NCBI GenBank assembly: GCA_937989675.1
Contig: CALKRK010000060.1
Coordinates: 1-51,398 of the forward strand
DNA: 51,398 nt
DNA from: an uncultured Arenicella sp.
GTDB taxonomy: Bacteria; Pseudomonadota; Gammaproteobacteria; Arenicellales; Arenicellaceae
Direction of reading: 5' to 3'
The notes under the pieces are model-generated. The model was not told the DNA's origin, searched no databases, and worked only from the letters and a program-made list of their open reading frames with translations. Both the position numbers and the translations under genes were made by a program. Positions 16,643-26,770 of this stretch are shown here, one piece after another. Position 1 is the first letter of the stretch. Each line of letters begins with the position of its first letter.

Positions 16643-17358
16643 TACGGCGTATCGTAACCGTGATCTCGAATTAGCTCCAATGCTTTCTCACTTCGCAAAA
16701 AAGCGTGGAACTTGATCGCCGCCTGCTTGCTGCTCAATAACACCGCTTGCTGCTTAATTGGCGAATGAAGTTCCTCCGGTATCAGCCAGATTTTTTCAGG
16801 CCGCCCTTTAATTTGAGAAAGCGCGACCAAGCCAGCATCAGCGTTGCCCGTGTGCACAAATTGATAAGTTTGTGCGATATTTTCACCACGCACTAGATAC
16901 GTTCGCCAGTGTTTATAAACATCAAGCGCTTTTAAGGTTTGCACAGCCGCCATGCCGTAAGGAGCCAATTTTGGATTCGCGATGGCTAAGTGGCCAGCAG
17001 CTTTGTTTCGCAAACTCTCTTCATTCACTTTTGTTTCGGATGGCCACCATAGAGCTAAACGACCTTTTGCGTAAGTGAACCTTGAGCCCTTAATCGCCAA
17101 ACCCTTTTCTTCCAATAGAAGTGGCCTGGCCACGTCTGCGGCCATAAATACATCGACTCTGAGCCCATTACTGATTTGCGCCGCGTGTTTGCCGGTTGAG
17201 CCTGCGAGCAACACCACCTCATACCCAGTCAGCATCTCAAATTCCTGAGCGAGTATCTCAGCCGTAGTGAAAAAATTACTCGCAACCGCAACCCTCACCT
17301 CAACTGCGCTAGCTGGCAGAGTACTGAATAGGAATAAAAGTAGCGCAAAAGCTCGCAT
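16642..17358 (-). CDS. modA: Molybdate-binding periplasmic protein
   Basis: The protein has 238 residues with a signal peptide (MRAFALLLFLFSTLPASA). The start of the mature part, VEVRVAVASNFFTTAEILAQEF, and the ligand loop LLAGSTGKHAAQI with the oxyanion-binding Ser are typical of ModA. So is VFMAADVARP. It captures molybdate or tungstate in the periplasm for ModBC. A hydrolase gene ends 9 bases upstream on the same strand, so the mod genes may be expressed as part of a longer transcript. No ModE-like site was recognised. Confidence 0.93.
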   Translation of the reverse strand: MRAFALLLFLFSTLPASAVEVRVAVASNFFTTAEILAQEFEMLTGYEVVLLAGSTGKHAAQISNGLRVDVFMAADVARPLLLEEKGLAIKGSRFTYAKGRLALWWPSETKVNEESLRNKAAGHLAIANPKLAPYGMAAVQTLKALDVYKHWRTYLVRGENIAQTYQFVHTGNADAGLVALSQIKGRPEKIWLIPEELHSPIKQQAVLLSSKQAAIKFHAFLRSEKALELIRDHGYDTP

Positions 17359-17367
17359 GAGGGCTAT

Positions 17368-18150
17368 CTAGTCTTCGGAGCTATTTGTATCACCAACAGA
17401 CTCGACCAACAGCTCCGCTATCTCGCGTGGCTTCTCTCGATAAATCACATGGTCGCCTGCAAAGGTTCGCACGGTCCACCCGCGCGCCACAGCACGTTTC
17501 CAGGATGGGTCTTCGGCACGCTGCTCTCGCGTTACACCTTCCGGGACGAATGCAACAAAGGTAGCATTGATGCTTTTGGCTAAGGCACTATCGTAAGACA
17601 CCTTCTCGGTAACACTTTTATGCGGATGCGGCACATCCTTAGGTGGCGCGGCTGAATCATCCAACCAAGGAAAGTAGACCAGCCCATTCTCAATTTTTGT
17701 ATCGGGCGAAAAGAGCCCTCCCCATACATCTTGCGCCGACATACCATCGTCAGGCACCGCAGCATCCAGAAAAACAGCATGTTGAATACGCTCTGGCATT
17801 CGATCCATCACTCCGGTGATCACCATGCCACCGTAACTATGCCCCACCAAAACCACATTATTTAGCTCCTCATAAATAATAAGGTTTGCCACGTCATCGA
17901 TGTGAGTCGTCAGATTAATATCAAATTTGGCTAAATGATGTTTTTCACCCAGGCCAGTTAGTGTTGCGCGATAAACGTCGTGTGACAAATCTACTAATTT
18001 CGCATCAACGGTTTTCCAATCCCAACCTCCACCAGTCGCTCCGTGTACGATCACAAAGGTAAAGTTCTTAGGTTTAGAGTCCGAAGCAAAGCACAACATC
18101 GGTATGCCGATAGCGACTATAAACACAGCAAAACAGGCGATTTTTTTCAT
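17368..18150 (-). CDS. Secreted alpha/beta hydrolase
   Basis: The start at 18150 gives 260 residues with a signal peptide (MKKIACFAVFIVAIGIPMLCFA); an upstream in-frame extension of 27 residues would hide it. The alpha/beta hydrolase pattern is clear: oxyanion-hole HGATGGGWDWKTV (about 41-53), nucleophile elbow GHSYGGMV (Ser about 116), an Asp in VFLDAAVPDDG and a terminal His in FAGDHVIYREKP. This arrangement resembles the small esterase/hydroxynitrile lyase-like branch, whose members act on small esters. The substrate is unknown. It sits between a DoxX-like gene and modA. Confidence 0.83.
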   Translation of the reverse strand: MKKIACFAVFIVAIGIPMLCFASDSKPKNFTFVIVHGATGGGWDWKTVDAKLVDLSHDVYRATLTGLGEKHHLAKFDINLTTHIDDVANLIIYEELNNVVLVGHSYGGMVITGVMDRMPERIQHAVFLDAAVPDDGMSAQDVWGGLFSPDTKIENGLVYFPWLDDSAAPPKDVPHPHKSVTEKVSYDSALAKSINATFVAFVPEGVTREQRAEDPSWKRAVARGWTVRTFAGDHVIYREKPREIAELLVESVGDTNSSED

Positions 18151-18239
18151 GGAAATCTCTAGGGCAATTTTCGCCACTATCATACGTGTATAAAATAAAA
18201 ATCTGAAATAGTAGTTTGACTCCTCGATCACAAACGAAA

Positions 18240-18713
18240 TTAGTTTGCAAAGACGGGGGAGAGAATACCGTCCGCTCCGCGTCTCTCTGACGTTTTTCTA
18301 TCAATAAGCAAGACCACTAAACTAGCAGCTGCGACGACCAGAGCTGTATAAAATAGCCCACCTCCATCAGTATTACCTTGAGCGTCAACCACTCTATCTA
18401 CGCCTAATGGAGTGAACAGATGGAAAAAAATCGCGCCGCTAATAATAGACAAACTCAACGCGGCACCGAACCGCCTCAGCTTTGGCATCAGTATTAGCAC
18501 AGCTGCTAACAGCTCTGCCGACGCAATTACGAGTGCTCCGTACTGATCGAATGCATTTGCGAAGCTCTGAGGCAGGCCAATATCACCCATCCAAGCGGCA
18601 ATGGTCGTGAAGATAATAACGGTTTCTTCCGCGCCAGAGAATTTAAAGAAAAGCGATTGTGCAAAGATAAATGCAACAACTACGCTTAATACCCATATGA
18701 TTTTAGTAGTCAT
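18240..18713 (-). CDS. DoxX-like integral membrane protein
   Basis: About 157 residues. The ATG at 18713 is fixed by a strong AGGAGG eight bases upstream; an earlier in-frame start would overlap the DM13 gene. Four hydrophobic helices are seen (about 5-22, 55-78, 84-105, 120-140), with FAQSLFFKFSGAEE in the first loop, a pattern common in DoxX-family quinone-associated or redox membrane proteins. It lies 25 bases after a DM13 protein, itself a presumed redox domain, so a joint membrane/periplasm redox role is an inference. The family match is by pattern only. Confidence 0.65.
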   Translation of the reverse strand: MTTKIIWVLSVVVAFIFAQSLFFKFSGAEETVIIFTTIAAWMGDIGLPQSFANAFDQYGALVIASAELLAAVLILMPKLRRFGAALSLSIISGAIFFHLFTPLGVDRVVDAQGNTDGGGLFYTALVVAAASLVVLLIDRKTSERRGADGILSPVFAN

Positions 18714-18738
18714 GATTGTGCCTCCTGTATTTGTGACG

Positions 18739-19173
18739 TTAACTAGTACTATGTAGCTCTGAGGTTCCCCAAAGCTTGCTATAGGCTTCACAATGAAAGA
18801 TCAGCGTTTTGTAGTCTTGGATATTAGTGCCCGCGGGAATTTTGATTCTATTCTCACCTTCAAACGATGAAATCTGAACAACAAAGAGACTGCCTTGAGT
18901 GGCGTTATCCCCAGTCACATCTTCTGCGGAAATAGGCGACAGAAATATTTTAACGTCGGGCCCGTCTTTCGCCTTGAAGTTATCACCTAGCTCGATGTAG
19001 CTATTGCCGTTTTCTTCTACAATTTTCCAATCGCCTTGTAACGATGATTTGCCCCATGATGAGAAGGCACCATTTAAAGTACCTTGTGATAAAAGCTTAT
19101 CGCCAGCATTAGCGGCTAATGAAAAAATGAACGTAAGTGCGATTGTGAAAACAGTTTTTTGTAAATATTTCAT
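18739..19173 (-). CDS. DM13-domain secreted protein
   Basis: This 144-residue protein has a signal peptide (TIALTFIFSLAANAG) and one DM13-like domain. Typical parts are GPDVKIFLSP (about 73), RIKIPAGTNIQDYKTLIFHC (about 108) and the terminal CEAYSKLWGTSEL. DM13 domains have been proposed to act in electron transfer through a conserved Cys, here in FHCEAYS. The start has AGGAG seven bases upstream. It is the first gene of the minus-strand run that continues with DoxX and the hydrolase. Confidence 0.78.
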   Translation of the reverse strand: MKYLQKTVFTIALTFIFSLAANAGDKLLSQGTLNGAFSSWGKSSLQGDWKIVEENGNSYIELGDNFKAKDGPDVKIFLSPISAEDVTGDNATQGSLFVVQISSFEGENRIKIPAGTNIQDYKTLIFHCEAYSKLWGTSELHSTS

Positions 19174-19370
19174 GAGTGTTCTCCTACATGATAGTTAAAG
19201 TTCAGTTGGCTTGAATCGCCATGCATGTACTCTAACGGTGAGGAGACGAGTGAACTATGTGCGCCCGTCTGGGCTTTATGTCCAAGCATCCATGCAATGT
19301 ATAACGCGCCTTAAGACAGTTAGAGTTAAATCACCAACAAGGAGAGATTTGTGAATCGGCCTTTTTAGTT

Positions 19371-21104
19371 TTAAGGCTCTATACTAAAGTTAATTTTGAC
19401 GTTTTCAGGCTCATCCCAATAAACCACTTTCAACTTTACTTCATCTGTATTTGGTTTATCGAAATAGTGCACTGAAGAATCGCCCGCTTCTGAAAACTCC
19501 GCTTGACTGGCCTCAGAAACGCCAATCTCTTCATCATTTTGCAGCAGCACCACTTTTTTTACTAAACGAGACCCAGCATCTATTTGAAGAAAAAACTTAC
19601 CATACTCTTCATCAAGCATGGAGCCACCCGACCATCTTTGACTCCAGCCCTCATAAGCTTGTTTCAAATTCATAACAGATTCTTTCTCTTTATCGCTTAT
19701 ATCTAGTAAATTAATTTCAGTTTGAGTGATGTCGAGCCGCAACTTATGGATATCGGCGCCCTTTGACTTAATCAATTGTTCAAGGATATCTACTACACGA
19801 ACAGAGAAGTCAGGAAACTTCTTGGAAACTTGCTCCAAACCATATCTTAAATCGCTAAACTCATTTCCTCGTATAAATACCGGCCCAATTTGAAAAGACT
19901 TAAAGTCTGATGCACTGAATATATTCGACTCCAGTTCGGTAAAGTTCTGACCCTTGATTGCGATAACCGAACCTTGTAACTCTAGCGTGGAATTCATCGG
20001 TGATAGCCCTTCGTGGACCTTAATGCTCCAGCTAAGATAGTCATTTCCCTGATCATCTTTTTGGTTCATCAACCCACCTAAAGTGAAATTCTCACCACCT
20101 TCACTATCACGCCTTGCGTCAACCCCGTCTATTTTTAGAGAATCAATAATTAGTGACTCTTGATTTAACGAAATAAATTCATATCCTCTTGCAAAAAAGA
20201 ACAATTTTCCAGAATGGATCTTTTTATTATCTGAGTTATATCCCACATCACAATCATCGCTATAAGAAGAAGGCTTGTAATTTGAAGAGCAAATAGTCGC
20301 CTGACTAAAAACTGCTGATATTTCTTCGCTAATATTAGCAAAACTATCTATCCGAACATCGTTAACAATACTTTCGATATACTTACGTGCCGCTATGCAA
20401 CGGCCCGACTCATTGTCTTCACAACCCAACTTAAAGTAGTCGACAGCAGTCTCCACATTTTGTTCAACATACTCGCCATCACGATAGAACTCGGCTAGAT
20501 CTAAGCAGGCAGCCTGAAAACCTAACTTACAAGTCTTGTCGAGATATTTAATACTCTCACGCATATCACGTTCGACACCTTGAGAAACTGTATAAGCATG
20601 CGCCGCGCTACCACACATTAAGGCATCGTTAAGCTCGCACCCTTTGCGATAGTACTCAACTGCTTTACTAGGGTTTTTAGTTACTCCAGTGCCTCTAAGA
20701 TACAAATCAGCCAAATCAGAACATGCCCTTACGTACTTATTATTACAAGCCTTCTCGAGACCGCTTAGACCTCTATCAATATCCTTTTTTATGAACAAGG
20801 ATCCGTCTAAATACGACCTTGCAACCGTATAGCACCCATCAGTATTGCCGTACTCACATGCTAACTTATAGTATTTGAATAGAGACATAGCCTCTTCTTC
20901 ATTTGGTGTTCGGCTGGCATGCCTTAAATCGCGAGATATCTCTAATGCAATTCCATAACAGCTGTCCGCATGCTTTCTACTGCACTCACTTCTATATTCG
21001 TCTACAGTAACGCCAACTATATTGGCTTTCTGGTTACCCTGATTTGCATATAACGATTGAAAAATTAGCAATGAAGAAACTACTGTGAGAAGAAGATAGC
21101 GCAT
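19371..21104 (-). CDS. Secreted Hcp/SEL1-type cysteine-rich repeat protein (6 repeats)
   Basis: I choose the ATG at 21104 because the resulting N-terminus (MRYLLLTVV...YANQ) matches the signal peptide of the upstream paralog. The 577-residue product has six C-x7-C pairs about 36 residues apart (for example ACEYGNTDGC, GCELNDALMC, TCKLGFQAAC) inside SEL1-like helical repeats. In the Helicobacter Hcp proteins these pairs are disulfide-bonded. The following 300 residues are a beta-rich C-terminal region I do not recognise, ending VKLKVVYWDEPENVKINFSI. Likely periplasmic, perhaps binding proteins or peptidoglycan. GC looks lower than in flanking genes. Confidence 0.82.
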   Translation of the reverse strand: MRYLLLTVVSSLLIFQSLYANQGNQKANIVGVTVDEYRSECSRKHADSCYGIALEISRDLRHASRTPNEEEAMSLFKYYKLACEYGNTDGCYTVARSYLDGSLFIKKDIDRGLSGLEKACNNKYVRACSDLADLYLRGTGVTKNPSKAVEYYRKGCELNDALMCGSAAHAYTVSQGVERDMRESIKYLDKTCKLGFQAACLDLAEFYRDGEYVEQNVETAVDYFKLGCEDNESGRCIAARKYIESIVNDVRIDSFANISEEISAVFSQATICSSNYKPSSYSDDCDVGYNSDNKKIHSGKLFFFARGYEFISLNQESLIIDSLKIDGVDARRDSEGGENFTLGGLMNQKDDQGNDYLSWSIKVHEGLSPMNSTLELQGSVIAIKGQNFTELESNIFSASDFKSFQIGPVFIRGNEFSDLRYGLEQVSKKFPDFSVRVVDILEQLIKSKGADIHKLRLDITQTEINLLDISDKEKESVMNLKQAYEGWSQRWSGGSMLDEEYGKFFLQIDAGSRLVKKVVLLQNDEEIGVSEASQAEFSEAGDSSVHYFDKPNTDEVKLKVVYWDEPENVKINFSIEP

Positions 21105-21171
21105 GATTTTCTGGAAAACGTCAATTTGGGGATTATTAAGTAGTTGCATTTTCAAACTAGATCTAAACGAT

Positions 21172-23307
21172 CTAGGGCTTAAGGCTAAATTTAATTTTGA
21201 CATTTTTAGGGTCTTTCCAATAAACAACCTTAACCCTTACTCTTTTTGGAATCGGTGATTCAAAATGATGACCAGAGGATTCATCTTCATCCATGCGTAA
21301 AAAAGCTCGATGTTCAGATACACCAACTTCTGTATCACCATCGAGTAAAATAACTTTTTTTATCTGCCTAGAGCCTTTACCGACTCTTAGATAAAAGTCT
21401 CCGTCTTCATCTACCGACGACTGCTGGTATCTGCTTCTTTGGTCTAACCGTACATACTGATAAAATAACTCTGAGACCAACGCTTTTTCTTTTTCACTTA
21501 AGTTTTGCTCTTCAATGACACTATCAAGGTGTCTGGGTGAAATTAGCTCTCGCTCGGCAATCTCTGGCGTTATTAGCTGCTCTAGAATATCTATTTCGTT
21601 CTTAGTGACGTGCTCAATATCTTTAGCAACATACTCTATAGAATACCGAGTGTCTCTAAATTCCATACCTTGGAATGTTATCGGCCCCAGCTTAAACGAA
21701 TGAAAGTCCGTTGGGTCAAATGGCTCCGACACTACTGCCTCGACCTTTGCACTTGTGTTCGCAATCACTGACCCCTCGAGCTCAATCGAGTCATTCATGG
21801 ACGTAAACCCTTCGGCAACCGAAAGAATCATATCCAAAGATTCATCCTCATCTGCGCTATCATAGCCACCGTATGAATAAGAGTGGTTCGTACCTTCAAT
21901 AGAAAAATTGGTAGCCTTCTCCTGATCTTTACGTGAATCAACTCCATTGATCATAAGAGTTGCTACCCGCAGCGTTTCGGGGTTGATTGATATAAACTCA
22001 TCGCCTTGGACCGAAAAATACAACTTTCCAGAAAGCGCCCTTTCACCCTCTTCAAAAACACGATCGCATTCTCCATATTCGTTGCTGACAACACAGATAA
22101 TTTTCTTCACTAACTCGCTCGACACTTCTTTTGCGATTGGTAAATTGGCCGTATCGTCAAGCGGCATATTATTGCTGACAAGGTATATATAGTCTCTAAT
22201 ATCGTTACAACTATCAGACTCGTTGCCTTCACAACCGAGTGTGAAATATTCAACTGCCCTATCGGCACTTTGATCAACGTATTCACCGTCTCGATAAAAC
22301 TCGCCAAGGCTTACACATTCGTGAAGAACGCCTAAACTACACGCTTTCTCGCTGAATTTTAGACTCTGCTCCATATTTCTCTCTACGCCCGACGCAAATT
22401 GGTACTGATAAGATACGCTAGAGCAACTATATGCATCGTCAAGTTCACATCCTAAGAGACCATATTTGAGTTCTTTAGTCGGGTTTTTAACAACGTCCTT
22501 GCCATCATCATATAGGTAAACCAAGTGTGAACATGCTCTAGCTTCTTCTGCTCTACAAGCACGATCAAGATACTTCACAGCTCTATCTACATCCTTTTTA
22601 ATAGGCTGGGTCTCTTCAGCTAAATAGGACTTAGCAACAACATAACAGGCATACGCACTACCATAGTCGCAGGCTTGCTCCCGGTATTTGTATACATCTT
22701 TCACCTTTTTCGCATTCAACTGTTCATTTCTACGATCAAAATCGTAACTAAGTATCTCAGCGACGGCCATACAGCTCTCTGCGTGTTTTCGTGCACATGT
22801 CTTTTTAAATAAATCTAATCCCTCGCTTTCCGACTCACTCTCCAGAATTCGAGAGGACAGCATAGTTGCTAAAACAAAGCACCCATCGAAATTTCCTGAA
22901 TCACATGCCTTTTCTGAATAACGACGAGCCTTAACTTTATCGGCCTCCACATACTCTTCATAGCCATACAGAATGCTCAGATCGATACAACGCTCAGCGT
23001 TCCCGTCTTCGCAGTCAGCAGCTAAAACAGTGAGAGCTTTTTCATAAGGCATATCCTTATATAAATCGCGAAAACTTGCTGCTCGTATCAACAAACACTC
23101 CATATGCTCGCCATCATTGCAGCGTTCCTGTATTTGGTCTTCGTAGGCCGAAATCTTAGCGGGTATCGACTCCCCCCAATACGCACGCAAGGTGTATTCC
23201 TTTTCACTACTGTCGTTGTTATTTGGTTTCTCGCCCCGTTGGTTCGCATAGTTTGTTTGCGGCACTAGCGCGATAGAAAATAGAATCAGAGTCAATAGAT
23301 AGCGCAT
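21172..23307 (-). CDS. Secreted Hcp/SEL1-type cysteine-rich repeat protein (9 repeats), paralog
   Basis: At 711 residues this is a longer paralog of the next gene downstream. A signal peptide ends near YANQ. Nine C-x7-C pairs can be counted (RCNDGEHMEC, DCEDGNAERC, ACDSGNFDGC, TCARKHAESC and so on), each in a SEL1-like repeat. The same unrecognised C-terminal domain follows, with matching landmarks: SGKLYFSVQGDEFISI, SFKLGPITFQGMEFRDTRY, KVVYWKDPKNVKIKFSL. The extra three repeats suggest repeat expansion after duplication. A 67-base gap separates the genes. Ribosome sites are weak for both. Function unknown. Confidence 0.82.
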   Translation of the reverse strand: MRYLLTLILFSIALVPQTNYANQRGEKPNNNDSSEKEYTLRAYWGESIPAKISAYEDQIQERCNDGEHMECLLIRAASFRDLYKDMPYEKALTVLAADCEDGNAERCIDLSILYGYEEYVEADKVKARRYSEKACDSGNFDGCFVLATMLSSRILESESESEGLDLFKKTCARKHAESCMAVAEILSYDFDRRNEQLNAKKVKDVYKYREQACDYGSAYACYVVAKSYLAEETQPIKKDVDRAVKYLDRACRAEEARACSHLVYLYDDGKDVVKNPTKELKYGLLGCELDDAYSCSSVSYQYQFASGVERNMEQSLKFSEKACSLGVLHECVSLGEFYRDGEYVDQSADRAVEYFTLGCEGNESDSCNDIRDYIYLVSNNMPLDDTANLPIAKEVSSELVKKIICVVSNEYGECDRVFEEGERALSGKLYFSVQGDEFISINPETLRVATLMINGVDSRKDQEKATNFSIEGTNHSYSYGGYDSADEDESLDMILSVAEGFTSMNDSIELEGSVIANTSAKVEAVVSEPFDPTDFHSFKLGPITFQGMEFRDTRYSIEYVAKDIEHVTKNEIDILEQLITPEIAERELISPRHLDSVIEEQNLSEKEKALVSELFYQYVRLDQRSRYQQSSVDEDGDFYLRVGKGSRQIKKVILLDGDTEVGVSEHRAFLRMDEDESSGHHFESPIPKRVRVKVVYWKDPKNVKIKFSLKP

Positions 23308-23582
23308 TTTTGTTTTTAGTTGATTTATTTGGGGTTGGGTAAAGACACCCGTATATGCAATATTTAACGTTTGAAATCGAAAAAAGTTTCAAGTCCCCTG
23401 TGATTGCAATAAAATTGATGTAGTCCTTTTCAGGCTCAGTACCATAGATTAAATAGTAACGTTTTTATCTACTAGATAGTGATCGGTATTAGGATGTTGT
23501 TTAAAGATATTTCACCTTAAATTGGCATTCCCATTCCGAACCTTCATTGAAATAGTTTCCAACTATCTCTAAAAACTGCGCT

Positions 23583-24116
23583 CTACCACCCGTCATTGGA
23601 GCCAAAATGCTGATCAAACACATTTCGCACGGAACTCACAAATTTTGTCTTTAAATTCTCATTTGCTGAGTCTATCTGCGCTACAGCTTCAATCAATTGC
23701 ATAGTAGAGCGCGCCTGAGCTTCCGAGAAATTTGCTACGGCATTACTCAGAATTTTATCGGGTTTAGCGGTTACTTCATCGCCATCGCCGTATAAAAAAG
23801 TGCTGGAACGTAACAGGTCAGCCGCCTCTTCGTCCGTACGATTAAACTCATGTTTGAACAGTTCTAGTAGCGCCGCTTTTTCTTCGCGACTAATCTCGCC
23901 ATCCAATTTTGCTACGGCTGTTGAAAGTAGCGCAGCGACCTCCATGGGTTCGCTTAATGAGAACACCGGGTTGCCTTCAAACTTCTTTCGCCAAGCTCGG
24001 CGCCGCCGCCAGGTAAATGGGTTTAACCAACCAATATCTAACCCTGCATCTGATAAGCGATTAACTAAAATAAGAATTGTTACAACGGTGCCTAAAAAGG
24101 CGAGTATTAAATGCAT
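23583..24116 (-). CDS. TerB-like domain protein with N-terminal membrane anchor
   Basis: A 177-residue protein with one N-terminal hydrophobic helix (residues 2-19). A basic patch (WRRRRAWRKKF) follows, which puts the rest in the cytoplasm by the positive-inside rule. Residues 55-170 form a helical TerB/tellurite-resistance-like domain: VAALLSTAVAKLDGEISREEKAAL with the acidic metal-binding-like DGEIS loop, and a second copy at LIEAVAQIDSANENLKTKFV. TerB domains occur in stress and surveillance proteins near membranes. No other ter gene is present. It lies between the Hcp-like pair and the MORN gene on the same strand. Confidence 0.7.
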   Translation of the reverse strand: MHLILAFLGTVVTILILVNRLSDAGLDIGWLNPFTWRRRRAWRKKFEGNPVFSLSEPMEVAALLSTAVAKLDGEISREEKAALLELFKHEFNRTDEEAADLLRSSTFLYGDGDEVTAKPDKILSNAVANFSEAQARSTMQLIEAVAQIDSANENLKTKFVSSVRNVFDQHFGSNDGW

Positions 24117-24175
24117 GCTTACCCCACACTCTCGGTTAATCTCATAAAATGTTCTCAGCTAGTTTAATTCAAAAA

Positions 24176-25552
24176 TCAAACAACGACCTGATCGCTGGTG
24201 AACATGAAAAAGCTACTCGTCTCCCAGTCGTCTATCTCTTCGTCCTTCGGCTTTTGTTTTTCTTTCTCTCTGTGAGGCTGGCTATCCGGCAGCTCAGATT
24301 TCTTTATTCGCCCAGCCTTCTTACCATTATTGAATTTGCCATGATACGTCTTACCATTCGCATAGGTGATAGTACCAACGCCATGAAACTCATTATTAGC
24401 AAACTCGCCCTCGTAACGGTCACCACTGGTGGTGTCATAAGCAACACCGTAACCCTTTTGTCTTCCTCGAACAAAATCGCCTTCATAATAGCTTCCATCA
24501 GCATAAATCAACTTACCTTTGCCGTGCTCTAAACCATTATCAAACTCTCCTTCATAACGCGCGCCACCACCGAAAAAACGGGTTCCTTGACCAAAAACAA
24601 CGCCATCTTTGAAGTTCGCTTCAAAACGGTCGCCTGTCTCTAGGCTTAAGACGCCCTGTCCATTCGGCTTAGAGTCTCGCATGGCGCCAACATACACATC
24701 GCCATTTTTCCAACGAAATTCTCCCTCGCCGTTAATGCCTCCTTCGTTAAGCGTGCCTTGATACGAATCACCATTACTCCATTGATAATGACCAGTTCCG
24801 CTGGGGATACTATTTTTAAACTCACCTACGTAAGAGTCACCGCTGGGCCAAGTAATTTTTCCGTTGCCCTCTAAGCGCCCATTAACATAATTACCTTGGG
24901 CAATGTTGCCATTGGTGTCTGTTAACACACCCTGGCCAGTACGCTTACTATCTACAAACCTGCCTTTAAATACTTTGCCATCGTTGTAGTACAATGTTCC
25001 CTCACCGTTAAACTTCCCTTTTTTGAAACCTCCGACGTAACGATCACCACTAGCGAAATTCAACGTGCCCTGGCCGTCAGGGAAATTATCGGCAAACTCA
25101 CCTTCATAACGGCTTTTGTCGATCATTATCAAAGTACCGCTACCATTCAAAACCCCGTTGACAAACTCACCCTGAATTTCTTGCCCTTCTCTACTAATTA
25201 GTTTTGCCATACCGGTTTGCTTTCCTTGCGTGAAACTCCCTTCATAACGATCTCCATTTGGAAAATAGAAGGCTCCTTCGCCATGTGGCTGGCCATTCTC
25301 AAACTCGCCTTCATAACGCCCGAGTCGGCCAAGATCTAATACGCCCTGGCCGCTACGAACGCCTTGATCAAAATCTCCTGTATAAGTATATCGGTCGCAC
25401 TCAAGGGTACCTTTGCCATGCGGCGTATCGTTTTGAACCTGCCCCTTAAAGAAACCACAACTCCATTCGAACTCCGCGCTGTGCGCTGAATTAGCAAAAC
25501 TCGAGCAGATTAACAGTAAGAGTAACCATCTTTTCAAGTTTACTAAGTTCAT
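24176..25552 (-). CDS. Secreted MORN-repeat protein (about 16-17 repeats)
   Basis: The protein has 458 residues with a signal peptide (WLLLLLICSSFANSAHSA). Nearly the whole mature chain is made of 23-residue MORN repeats with the pattern G-D-x-Y-x-G-x-F-x-x-G-x-x-x-G-x-G; about 16 or 17 can be counted between residues 35 and 420. The last 35 residues are charged, then end in SFFMFTSDQVVV. MORN repeats form elongated beta structures that bind proteins or lipids; a bacterial secreted form of this size would be an extended periplasmic or surface rod. It starts one base after the argB stop codon, an unusual partner. Confidence 0.88.
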   Translation of the reverse strand: MNLVNLKRWLLLLLICSSFANSAHSAEFEWSCGFFKGQVQNDTPHGKGTLECDRYTYTGDFDQGVRSGQGVLDLGRLGRYEGEFENGQPHGEGAFYFPNGDRYEGSFTQGKQTGMAKLISREGQEIQGEFVNGVLNGSGTLIMIDKSRYEGEFADNFPDGQGTLNFASGDRYVGGFKKGKFNGEGTLYYNDGKVFKGRFVDSKRTGQGVLTDTNGNIAQGNYVNGRLEGNGKITWPSGDSYVGEFKNSIPSGTGHYQWSNGDSYQGTLNEGGINGEGEFRWKNGDVYVGAMRDSKPNGQGVLSLETGDRFEANFKDGVVFGQGTRFFGGGARYEGEFDNGLEHGKGKLIYADGSYYEGDFVRGRQKGYGVAYDTTSGDRYEGEFANNEFHGVGTITYANGKTYHGKFNNGKKAGRIKKSELPDSQPHREKEKQKPKDEEIDDWETSSFFMFTSDQVVV

Positions 25553-25553
25553 A

Positions 25554-26770
<1,217 letters not shown>

